A stretch of 64,000 nucleotides of DNA from Phycisphaeraceae bacterium (GTDB lineage: Bacteria; Planctomycetota; Phycisphaerae; Phycisphaerales; SM1A02): the NCBI GenBank assembly GCA_019636735.1, contig JAHBWY010000008.1, positions 62,001 to 126,000 on the forward strand. The letters are read 5' to 3'. The position numbers were made by a program, and so were the translations under genes. The first letter of the stretch is position 1. The number at the start of each line of letters is the position of its first letter. The notes under the pieces were generated by a model. The model was not told where the DNA came from and ran no database searches. It worked only from the letters and a program-made list of their open reading frames with translations. Of this stretch, positions 9,734-19,077 are shown in pieces.

Positions 9734-10004
9734 GGAACGACCATCTTGGAGGGTGACGGAATCGCCCGCAAGCATGAAGAGGCGAGCGGCCGAGCTCAGG
9801 TGTGCTTGGTCCGTTGCCGAGAACTTCCGCAGATGGGTGCGGGCCTGTCCGCCGTTTTGGCAGCCGCTCCGGGGCCTGCCCGCGCCACCATCATGCAGGG
9901 GCCTGTGCTCCTCCCGCGCAAGGCCATAGGAAGCGGAGGAAGTGGATTTCCTGGGCGCCCTTCATTGGGGCAGGGTGGCACGGCAGTTGCGTCTCGACCG
10001 GCTC

Positions 10005-10493
10005 ATGCACTTCGGCTCCGGCCATTCGATGCCCGCCCCGACCTCGCCATCGAGGCTCAGTCTGCTCATTGCCGACGGGGCCTGGCAGGACGATAGCTTC
10101 GCCAGGCAGCTTCCACCGCTGCTGGCGCCGCTGGGCGTGCGCTGCGTTGCGGCTCGATCGGCCTCGGAGGCGGACCGTGTTGTTCGACGCGAGCCTGTGC
10201 ACATTGCAGTCGTCGATCTCTCCATTCCCATCGATGATCCCCCGGGTCGGCACGAGGCCGCCGGTGGTCGCGTCATCGAATTGCTGCGCCGCATGCAGCG
10301 GCCGCCCGCGATGGTGGTGGTGCGGCCGAAGTCGCCCTCGCTCCGCGAGCATCGCCAGGGATTGATGGATGCACTCGCCTGGGGCGCGTTCGCGGTCGTC
10401 GATCGCCCCGTGCCCGTCGAGCAACTCCTCCATGTTCTGCACGCCGTGGTGGCGCGTCGCTTCGGCGACCGCTGGCCCGGCGAGATCGCGTGA
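10005..10493 (+). CDS. Degenerate response-regulator receiver-like protein
   Basis: From RLSLLIADGAWQDD onward the sequence reads as a CheY-like receiver fold: strand 1 (SLLIAD), a central strand VHIAVVDLSIP with an Asp at the phospho-acceptor position, and strand 5 GAFAVVDRPVPVEQLLHVL. The conserved Lys before Pro in strand 5 is Arg, and the first acidic pair is reduced, so phosphorylation is doubtful. There is no output domain. The start is uncertain: a GTG at 9942 and ATGs at 10005 and 10029 are all possible. It lies 49 bases upstream of groES on the same strand and may share its transcript. Confidence 0.55.
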   Translation: MHFGSGHSMPAPTSPSRLSLLIADGAWQDDSFARQLPPLLAPLGVRCVAARSASEADRVVRREPVHIAVVDLSIPIDDPPGRHEAAGGRVIELLRRMQRPPAMVVVRPKSPSLREHRQGLMDALAWGAFAVVDRPVPVEQLLHVLHAVVARRFGDRWPGEIA

Positions 10494-10542
10494 TTCGTCG
10501 TCACACCATTGAAGTCACTTTGCACCACCAGGAGATCTGAAG

Positions 10543-10836
10543 ATGAAGGTTCGTCCGCTCGGAGACAAGATCCTCGTTCGTCGCGACGAGGCCGCCACCA
10601 AGACTGATTCGGGCATCTACCTGCCCGAGAGCGCCAAGGACAAGCCGAAGCAGGGCAAGATCATCGCCGTCGGCGATGGCAACCTGAATCGGGAGACCGG
10701 CACGCGCCTTCCGTTCACGGTGAAGAAGGGCGACAGCGTCATCTTCTCAAGCTACGCCGGCACCGAAGTGAAGATCGACGGAGAGAACTTCCTCATCATG
10801 ACCGAGGACGACATCCTCGGCGTCATCGAGGGTTGA
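10543..10836 (+). CDS. groS: Co-chaperonin GroES
   Basis: The 97-residue GroES cap protein starts [17 protein letters not shown] and carries a mobile-loop region (about residues 17-35) and the typical ending [15 protein letters not shown] lies 10 bases upstream of the ATG. It forms the heptameric lid of the GroEL folding chamber, and groEL follows 87 bases downstream in the same direction. I looked for a CIRCE inverted repeat (TTAGCACTC-type) upstream and did not see one, so HrcA control is not supported by the sequence. Confidence 0.95.
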   Translation: MKVRPLGDKILVRRDEAATKTDSGIYLPESAKDKPKQGKIIAVGDGNLNRETGTRLPFTVKKGDSVIFSSYAGTEVKIDGENFLIMTEDDILGVIEG

Positions 10837-10923
10837 GTCGAGCATCCGCGCCGCGGTCGGACCCCGCACGGTCCCCGGCGCTTCGCATCCCACGCGCCTC
10901 TGGCGTATTCAAGGAACTGAACC

Positions 10924-12564
<1,641 letters not shown>

Positions 12565-12600
12565 TCACCTGATCAGGAGATTCGCGAGGAGAGAAAAGGA

Positions 12601-12628
12601 AAGGGGCCAGCCACAAGGCTGGCCCCTT
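12601..12628. terminator. Bidirectional terminator between groEL and pseudopilin 1
   Basis: A 12-base-pair stem, AAGGGGCCAGCC/GGCTGGCCCCTT, with a four-base loop. On the minus strand it runs into a T-rich tract (TTTCCTTTT); on the plus strand TTTG follows. It sits between two convergent genes and can serve both. Confidence 0.75.
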
Positions 12629-12693
12629 TGTCATGCGTGCTCGACGCGCTTCGAATCGGGCCCGAGAGGGGCGGACCCGATGTGTGTTCCGGT

Positions 12694-13851
12694 TCAGGAA
12701 CCGGTGACGAAGTCGCGGCCCAGGATGCCATCCGTCGTGAAGACGTGATAGCTGGTGTTGACCTGGTCGTCGTAGCGGGCGGGCAGCGTGTAGTAGCCGC
12801 CGTATCCGGTCCACGGACCGGTCGGGATGTTGCGCACCCAGAGACCCGGGTTCACGATGCCGGGCTGACCCTGATTCTGGGCAAAGACCTGCTGATCGGC
12901 GTTCATCGCCGCCGCGACACCTTCAACGCGCACGCTGCCGTCGAAGAAGAGCGTGGCGGGCGCCGAGTTGTAGGCGAGGTTGAAATACCAGGGCTCCTGC
13001 GTGCCGGTGAAGTTGCCGTTGTACTCACCGCCCTGCTGATTCTGAAGCCAGTGATGCTCGAGCATGCGGGTCTTCAGGTCGGGGTAGGAGGCCTGGCTCA
13101 CGCTCGGGCTGCGCCACGCCGACTTCGACTGTGAGCAGGGAATCCTGAAGCCCTTTGCTGAGAAGACATCGGGTGACCACATCGCCGCCGGGCTGAAGCA
13201 GTACGAGGTGAAGACGATGTTGTCCTGCACATCGGAGAGGTAGGTGAAGTCATCACCGCGGGCGAACGCGCACTCCGCGCGAGTCAGCAGCACCTTGTCC
13301 TTCGGTGCATAGAAGGTGCGGTCGTAGAACTTGCCGCCCACATAGTTGTTGAAGCTCTGGCAGTTGCCCATGCGCCAAGAGCCGAAGCCAGTGGCGTTCC
13401 CCACACCGCACTGCGTTCCAAACTGGAAGGGCCAGGTGACCACCCAGTTGCCAGCTAGGCCCACGCTGATGCCGCCGCACGGGAGCCAGTAGCCCCAGAG
13501 GCCGGCCTGACCGGTGGGCGGGCAGTATCCACCCCAACCGAGAACGGTGCTCGCGGGGCAGCCGCCGGTGGCCTGAACATACTCGGCAAAGCAGCAGGAG
13601 TTGCCGTACTGCCCGACATCGTCGGCCGAGAGGGTCCACTGCCGATCGTTCCAGGCTGCGCCATAGTTGGCGCACGCGGTACCCATGTTGCGGAGATTGC
13701 CGAGGCTCTGGGTGAGCATGGCCGCTTCGCGCGCCTTGCCGATGGCAGGCACGAGAAGCGCGATGAGCAGGGCGATGATCGTCACCACCACGAGCAACTC
13801 GATGATGGTGAAGCCGCCTGTGCGCCTTCGGTGCGAACGGGTTTCCAACAT
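12694..13851 (-). CDS. Pseudopilin with type II secretion/type IV pilin leader, copy 1
   Basis: The start ATG at 13851 is preceded by AAAGGA and gives 385 residues. The leader MLETRSHRRRTGG is followed by FTIIELLVVVTIIALLIAL, the prepilin-peptidase site and N-terminal pilin helix. The large extracellular part is rich in Trp, Cys, Gly and Asn. It ends with the segment APATLFFDGSVRVEGVAAAM, resembling the DG motif of planctomycetal DUF1559-like pseudopilins. It is almost identical to the neighbouring copy at 14277-15437, with differences concentrated in the middle (VQDNIVFTSYC against IADGIVFTSYC). It is probably assembled in, or exported by, a type II/IV pilus-like machine encoded elsewhere. 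Confidence 0.8.
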   Translation of the reverse strand: MLETRSHRRRTGGFTIIELLVVVTIIALLIALLVPAIGKAREAAMLTQSLGNLRNMGTACANYGAAWNDRQWTLSADDVGQYGNSCCFAEYVQATGGCPASTVLGWGGYCPPTGQAGLWGYWLPCGGISVGLAGNWVVTWPFQFGTQCGVGNATGFGSWRMGNCQSFNNYVGGKFYDRTFYAPKDKVLLTRAECAFARGDDFTYLSDVQDNIVFTSYCFSPAAMWSPDVFSAKGFRIPCSQSKSAWRSPSVSQASYPDLKTRMLEHHWLQNQQGGEYNGNFTGTQEPWYFNLAYNSAPATLFFDGSVRVEGVAAAMNADQQVFAQNQGQPGIVNPGLWVRNIPTGPWTGYGGYYTLPARYDDQVNTSYHVFTTDGILGRDFVTGS

Positions 13852-14185
13852 GATCAATGTCCTTTCTCGGCAGTGTGCGCAATGCAGCGCGAAGCCGAAG
13901 AAGAGAATCCTGGGCGACCCACGCCGACGCCCTGGCTCGCAGGATCGAGAAATGGTGGCGTTCCTGCGAAGTTCGACAGGCCCCCTCGCGGGGAGCCCGA
14001 CGCCAAGACAAAGTGTATCTCCGGTCTCAATCAAAGCGAGGCTGGCCTCCTCAATTGAAGGAGGGAGACCCGCTCGGATTGGTGCTCACAGCGGTCCGAC
14101 GGGATCGCCTCGATCGCACGGCGCACGAGTTATAAGGATCTGTTGTCTATGATCTTATGATCGAAGACCTTGGTTGCAACGAACA
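13852..14185. other. Intergenic region upstream of pseudopilin 1
   Basis: About 330 bases between the start of pseudopilin 1 and the terminator of pseudopilin 2. An AT-richer patch at 14125-14160 (TTATAAGGATC, TATGATCTTATGATC) is the only compositional break and could hold promoter elements. No gene is seen. Confidence 0.4.
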
Positions 14186-14210
14186 AGGGCCAGCCCGAAG
14201 GCTGGCCCCT
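14186..14210 (-). terminator. Stem-loop terminator after pseudopilin 2
   Basis: An AGGGCCAGCC/GGCTGGCCCCT hairpin with a four-base loop, followed on the minus strand by TTGTTCGTTG. The stem is closely related to the one after groEL and pseudopilin 1, suggesting the terminator was copied with the gene. Confidence 0.6.
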
Positions 14211-14276
14211 GTGACATGCACTGCGAACGCGACTGGAACCGGGCCCGAGAGGGTCGAGCCCGGCTTGTCCACCGGT

Positions 14277-15437
14277 TCAGGAACCGGTGACGAAGTCGCG
14301 GCCCAGGATGCCATCCGTCGTGAAGACGTGATAGCTGGTGTTGACCTGGTCGTCGTAGCGGGCGGGCAGCGTGTAGTAGCCGCCGTACCCGGTCCACGGA
14401 CCGGTCGGGATGTTGCGCACCCAGAGACCCGGGTTCACGATGCCGGGCTGACCCTGATTCTGGGCAAAGACCTGCTGATCGGCGTTCATCGCCGCCGCGA
14501 CACCTTCAACTCGAATGCTGCCATCGAAGAAGAGCGTGGCTGGTGCCGAGTTGTAGGCGAGGTTGAAGTACCAGGGCTCCTGCGTGCCGGTGAAGTTGCC
14601 GTTGTACTCACCGCCCTGCTGATTCTGAAGCCAGTGATGCTCGAGCATGCGGGTCTTCAGGTCGGGATAGGAGGCCTGGCTCACGCTCGGGCTGCGCCAC
14701 GCCGACTTCGACTGTGAGCAGGGAACCCTGAAGCCCTTGGCGGAGAAGACATCGGGTGACCACATTGCCGCCGGGCTGAAGCAGTACGAGGTGAAGACGA
14801 TGCCATCGGCGATGTCGTTCAGGATGGTGAAGTCATCGCCGGTGCTGAAGGCACACTCCGCGCGAGAGAGCAGCACCTTGTCCTTGGGAGCGTAGAAGGT
14901 GCGGTCGTAGAACTTGCCATTCACATAGTTGTTGAAGCTCTGGCAGTTGGCCATGCGCCAAGAGCCGAAGCCGGTGGCGTTGCTCACGCCGCACTGCGTT
15001 CCGAACTGGAACGGCCAGGTGACCACCCAGTTCCCCGCATTGCCCGAGCTGATGCCGCCGCACGGCAGCCAGTAGCCCCAGAGGCCCTTCGTACCAGAGG
15101 GCGGGCACTGTCCACCCCAGCCAAGGACGGTGCTCGCGGGGCAGCCGCCGGTTGCGGCGACATATTCGGCGAAGCAGCAGGAGTTGCCGTACTGTCCGAC
15201 ATCGTCGGCCGAGAGGGTCCACTGCCGATCGTTCCAGGCTGCGCCATAGTTGGCGCACGCGGTGCCCATGTTGCGGAGGTTGCCGAGGCTCTGGGTGAGC
15301 ATGGCCGCTTCGCGCGCCTTGCCGATGGCAGGCACGAGAAGCGCGATGAGCAGGGCGATGATCGTCACCACCACGAGCAACTCGATGATGGTGAAGCCGC
15401 CCCTCGAGCGGGGGTTCAGTCGAAGGTTTTCGTTCAC
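14277..15437 (-). CDS. Pseudopilin with type II secretion/type IV pilin leader, copy 2
   Basis: A GTG start at 15437 with GAGGAG eight bases upstream gives 386 residues. The leader MNENLRLNPRSRGG precedes FTIIELLVVVTIIALLIAL. The body matches copy 1 almost residue for residue from the pilin helix to the C-terminal DGSIRVEG block and the end RDFVTGS. The leader and upstream DNA differ completely from copy 1, so each copy has its own promoter and start. The near identity of the coding parts suggests a recent tandem duplication or gene conversion. The role is the same as for copy 1 and is not known in detail. Confidence 0.8.
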   Translation of the reverse strand: MNENLRLNPRSRGGFTIIELLVVVTIIALLIALLVPAIGKAREAAMLTQSLGNLRNMGTACANYGAAWNDRQWTLSADDVGQYGNSCCFAEYVAATGGCPASTVLGWGGQCPPSGTKGLWGYWLPCGGISSGNAGNWVVTWPFQFGTQCGVSNATGFGSWRMANCQSFNNYVNGKFYDRTFYAPKDKVLLSRAECAFSTGDDFTILNDIADGIVFTSYCFSPAAMWSPDVFSAKGFRVPCSQSKSAWRSPSVSQASYPDLKTRMLEHHWLQNQQGGEYNGNFTGTQEPWYFNLAYNSAPATLFFDGSIRVEGVAAAMNADQQVFAQNQGQPGIVNPGLWVRNIPTGPWTGYGGYYTLPARYDDQVNTSYHVFTTDGILGRDFVTGS

Positions 15438-15631
15438 GATGAGACTCCTCAAATGCGGCGCGATGGCCGTAGCACCAGCACGACGGCTGGCTGACTGACA
15501 GGATGCTCGATTGAGCACCGACACCTCGCAGGCGTGAGACATGACGGCAAACCTGCGGACACTCTCAGGCCTCAGTGGCAGAGGCCTGTTGCCGAGTTGA
15601 ATGAAGGCGCCGAGCCTGACGACAGCTCGAC

Positions 15632-15931
15632 TCAGACACCCCTATGTCCGAGCCCGGGCCATGCTCCGGTTGCACCCTTTACGCTGGCATGTGGAATCGG
15701 CTCCAAAGAGGGGTCGCTCCAGAGTTCCAGGACCCTTCTCGCTCGGTCACCCTTGCCGTCCTGCAAGATCTCAAGCGCCTTGGTGATCGCCACCCAGCGG
15801 TGGTCCGCAGCCGTGTTGGCCGACCCATGTGATCTCTGGAAACGGTCCATGAAGCCAGCAAGATCCAGCACTTTAGCCCTGTTTTCCACGAAGTATGCGT
15901 CCAAAACATCGCTTGCGGCTGGTCTATCCAT
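15632..15931 (-). CDS. Small conserved-looking protein downstream of eboD-like gene
   Basis: About 100 residues, MDRPAASDVLDAYFVENRAK onward, soluble, with a helical core (NRAKVLDLAGFMDRFQR, ITKALEILQDGKGDRARRVL) and an end rich in Pro/Gly (IPHASVKGATGAWPG). The composition and codon pattern look coding, and the gene follows the cyclase gene after about 70 bases in the same direction, so the two may form one transcript. A GTG nine bases upstream (15940) is an alternative start. I do not recognise a named domain. It could be specific to this pathway. Confidence 0.55.
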   Translation of the reverse strand: MDRPAASDVLDAYFVENRAKVLDLAGFMDRFQRSHGSANTAADHRWVAITKALEILQDGKGDRARRVLELWSDPSLEPIPHASVKGATGAWPGLGHRGV

Positions 15932-16000
15932 AGTGTTCACCGGGATCGGTCAATTCTCGTCATCGAGCGCGATTCATCAGCCAAAGTAGGTCAAATGTCG

Positions 16001-17140
16001 TCAAGAAGCCTTCTTCAGGTGGCGATCGGTGATCTTCTCGAGGTCCCCGATCGCCTGACGGAGGGCCGAGCGATCGATGGAGTTGGCGTCGCGCGCGGCA
16101 CCGATGCCTTGGAGGAGAGTCACGCAAAGCTCACCACCAAGGTGTTCTCGGAACTCATTGAGGCCAGCCTCGAGACTGGGCGCGAGCAAGAGCGGATGCC
16201 ATGTCGGAAGCCCAAGCGCGGTCAGGCATGCGATGACGCGCACACCGTCACTCTCGGGAAGCCACCCTATCCGGACGGAGTAGAGCGTGTCGAGCGCTAC
16301 TCCGATGGCCACCGCCTCGCCATGGGTGACCTGATGATTCGAAAGTTGCTCGAGCTTGTGCGCTGACCAGTGCCCGAAGTCGAGAGGTCGAGCTCGCTCC
16401 GACTCGAAGGGATCGCCGCCTTGCACGATGTGGTCAAGGTGGAGTTCGGCACAGCGCCGAATCACCGGAAGAGCCGCCTCTTCATCGCGGTCGCGAATGC
16501 GCCCCGCCTTCGCCTCGATCTCCTCGAAGAAGTCGCGGTCCTTCAGAAGCGCGATCTTCACCGCCTCGCTGAAACCACTCCGCCACTCTCGATCAGCGAG
16601 GGTCAACAGGAAGTCAGCATCGTTGAGCACGGCCCAAGGCACGGCGAAGGTGCCCTCGAAGTTCTTCTTGCCGAAGCGATTGATGGCGTTCTTCACTCCG
16701 AGGCCGGCATCATCCTGGGCCAGAACCGTCGTGGGGATCCGAACGAGCCGCACGCCTCGATGCGCCACCGCAGCGCCGTAGCCGACGGCATCTAGGACCG
16801 CGCCGCCACCGATGGCCAGCACCCAGCTCCGCCGACAGATATGGTGCTGATCGACCACCTGCACCACCAGGTCGGCTACGGAGCGATCGTTCTTGCTCGC
16901 TTCGCCGCCGGGCACGGGATAGAACCCGACCAGCCGTGGCGCAGAGGCGTCAAGCTCCAGTCGTTCACGAAGCTCGCGCTCGAGCGTGGGGCGGGCGCGA
17001 AGCACACCATCGTCCACGAAGGCGACGACCCTCGGCTCGCCCCCGTTGAGGGCCTGGGTGAGCGCGTCGTTCTCGGCGCGGAACAGCCCGCGGGTGAATG
17101 AGACCCGATGGGTGAACTTGACTGAGAAGGGGGAGTCCAA
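16001..17140 (-). CDS. 3-dehydroquinate synthase-like sugar phosphate cyclase (EboD type)
   Basis: A 379-residue member of the dehydroquinate synthase superfamily. VLAIGGGAVLDAVGYGAA is the NAD-binding glycine motif, followed by RIPTTVLAQDDAGLGVKNA and FSEAVKIALLKD. The metal-binding region DFGHWSAHKLEQLS with HGEAVAIGVALDT follows the EboD pattern rather than AroB. EboD proteins belong to the eboABCDEF cluster, linked to moving prenylated precursors across membranes, but no other ebo gene is visible here. The first in-frame start codon is TTG at 17140 and no ribosome site is evident, so the true start may differ. The substrate is unknown. Confidence 0.75.
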   Translation of the reverse strand: MDSPFSVKFTHRVSFTRGLFRAENDALTQALNGGEPRVVAFVDDGVLRARPTLERELRERLELDASAPRLVGFYPVPGGEASKNDRSVADLVVQVVDQHHICRRSWVLAIGGGAVLDAVGYGAAVAHRGVRLVRIPTTVLAQDDAGLGVKNAINRFGKKNFEGTFAVPWAVLNDADFLLTLADREWRSGFSEAVKIALLKDRDFFEEIEAKAGRIRDRDEEAALPVIRRCAELHLDHIVQGGDPFESERARPLDFGHWSAHKLEQLSNHQVTHGEAVAIGVALDTLYSVRIGWLPESDGVRVIACLTALGLPTWHPLLLAPSLEAGLNEFREHLGGELCVTLLQGIGAARDANSIDRSALRQAIGDLEKITDRHLKKAS

Positions 17141-17281
17141 GAAGCGCTCGGGAAGCTGAATCTGATGAATGCGACGGAGTCGGTGCGAGACCGAGGGCGC
17201 TCCGCCAAGTGATGAGGATAGACGCGACTCATGCCGTCAGGCCGCGAGTCGCGCGGTCGTTGCGAAGAAGCCCGTGACAGT

Positions 17282-18607
17282 TCACTTGATCGGCGCAGCC
17301 CGCTCGCGCTTCCGGACAGAGCGCTCCCCATCGCTCGGGGCTTGGCCGCTCGCAGGCTCACGAACGCCAGGCTCGGGCGTGGCCGCTCCTGGGGCCTCGG
17401 CAGGTTCGGGACCCTCCGACGCATCTCGACGCGCTGGGGTCGGCCGCTCGCCGAGCACCGCGCGGGTTTGCACAGTGGTGCCCTGTCGCAGTGCCGTCAC
17501 GACGATCTCACTTCGAGGCTGCCGCTCGCCAATCTCTCGAATGAACTCGGTCGGGTTCTCGACTTCGAAATCGTCGAGCTTCAGGATCAGGTCACCCGCG
17601 CGAAGTCCCGCGTTCCATGCAGGTGTGTTTGGCGCGACATGCGAGAGAAGCGCGCCCCGAAGCGCTCGATTGCCTTGCACGGCCGGGGCGACACCGACCC
17701 CGAGCCAGCCCCGCTGCACATGGCCTCGATCGATCAGTTCAGCAGCCACGCGCTCGACCATGGTCGCAGGAATCGCGAAGCCGACGCCATGATTGCCGCC
17801 GTCGGTGCTCGAGATCGCCGTGTTGATGCCGACAACACGGCCATCGAGATCCACCAGCGGTCCACCGCTGTTGCCGGGATTGATGGCCGCATCGGTCTGA
17901 AGGAAGTTCTCATAGGTCGCGAGTCCCATGCCGGAGCGACCCTTCGCGCTGATGATGCCTGCGGTCAGCGTCTGCTCGAGACCGAAGGGATTGCCGAGCG
18001 CGAGCACCCACTCGCCCGGCTCGATCGCCTCCGAATCACCGAAGCGGGCGGGCACGAGCCCGCTCGAATCGACCTTGAGCACGGCGAGATCGGTGTCGGG
18101 ATCGACGCCAACGACGCTCGCCTGGAGCTCGCGGCGATCCATCAATCGAATAATGATCTCGCTTGCACCCCGCACCACATGGAAGTTGGTGACGATGAAG
18201 CCATCGTGCGTGATGATGACCCCGCTGCCCTGGCCTCGACGGTCGGGTGCGCGCTGTCCGGGCGGAAGGCCCGGCATGGAGCTCCGATCGATGGTGGTCA
18301 CCGACACCACGGAGGGTGCCAGCTCACGCGCCACTTCACGAAAGGCGTGCGAGAGGGTTCGGGCGAAGCGGAGTTCTTCACGCGCGGAGCGGGGAGGATC
18401 GGCGGAGCTTCCGGCCGCTGCTGCGGAGGTGGTCGCCGCGCCTTGAATCGGGGGTGGTGCGTCGGGGGCCGCAAAAGCCAACCCGGAACCGATCGCCAGC
18501 ATCGCGACGATCGGAACTGCACGCGGCATGTGTGCGGGCCGATAACTCTCGAACGGTGTGCGAGGAGGACGACCAGTCAAGCACTTGTTGTTCAGAGAGT
18601 TGGGCAT
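17282..18607 (-). CDS. HtrA/DegP-like secreted serine protease with one PDZ domain
   Basis: 441 residues. The ATG at 18607 has AGGAG nine bases upstream. A long positively charged n-region leads to the hydrophobic signal VPIVAMLAIGSGLAFA (31-46). The trypsin-like triad is His143 (TNFHVV), Asp173 (DTDLAVL) and Ser247 (GNSGGPL). A single PDZ domain follows (about 290-370), and the tail is Pro/Glu/Arg-rich and disordered. This is the DegP/DegS/HhoA family: periplasmic quality control or regulated proteolysis. One PDZ is the DegS/HhoB layout, but there is no clear membrane anchor if the signal is cleaved. Confidence 0.9.
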   Translation of the reverse strand: MPNSLNNKCLTGRPPRTPFESYRPAHMPRAVPIVAMLAIGSGLAFAAPDAPPPIQGAATTSAAAAGSSADPPRSAREELRFARTLSHAFREVARELAPSVVSVTTIDRSSMPGLPPGQRAPDRRGQGSGVIITHDGFIVTNFHVVRGASEIIIRLMDRRELQASVVGVDPDTDLAVLKVDSSGLVPARFGDSEAIEPGEWVLALGNPFGLEQTLTAGIISAKGRSGMGLATYENFLQTDAAINPGNSGGPLVDLDGRVVGINTAISSTDGGNHGVGFAIPATMVERVAAELIDRGHVQRGWLGVGVAPAVQGNRALRGALLSHVAPNTPAWNAGLRAGDLILKLDDFEVENPTEFIREIGERQPRSEIVVTALRQGTTVQTRAVLGERPTPARRDASEGPEPAEAPGAATPEPGVREPASGQAPSDGERSVRKRERAAPIK

Positions 18608-19077
18608 CGTTCGGCACTCCTCTGGGCAGATTCCGACGGGAGCAAGGGTGGGAATCCTTCCGTTCCAGCGCGGACATCGTCATTACAGACATACGCCACT
18701 TGGGATTCCCCGGTGAGTGCCTTCAGGGGGGGCGGAGCGACGGCAGTGATGATGGCGTGACGAGCGCACCCGTTGCTCTCGGCTTCGTCCGCTGTTGTCG
18801 GAAGGGTGGCTGCCGCTCGGCCCATTCATTTGGATTCGATTCAGATTGTCATAGATCGAGCCAAGTCGATCTTCCCGACCTGCGATCGAGTGATGGGGTC
18901 AGTAGCGTGCCGAGCAGCATCGGCCCGCGGTTGTGTTGCTTTCGCACGGCAGTGCCTGGCGTTCAATGAGGTGAATGCCGCGCGCGAGCCAATGCCCGCG
19001 GGCGGTCCTGATTCACCCCCCGCAACTCCATCCCCCCATAGCCCCATTTCCCCCATCCCCCCTTGACGAGCAACCCG
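18608..19077. other. Intergenic region with C-rich/G-quadruplex-type tract
   Basis: About 470 bases between the divergently read protease and propeller genes. Open frames here carry no recognisable domain. The notable element is a run of five C-blocks of 4-6 bases at 19016-19062, a G-quadruplex-type pattern on the minus strand, just before the possible starts of the propeller gene. Confidence 0.5.

Noticed and set aside
8141-10096. 651-residue plus-strand open frame
   Set aside because: It covers asnS on the opposite strand; the sequence is repetitive Leu/Asp/Arg/His without recognisable motifs.
10494-10542. CIRCE element before groES
   Set aside because: No TTAGCACTC/GAGTGCTAA-type inverted repeat is present in the sequence upstream of groES.
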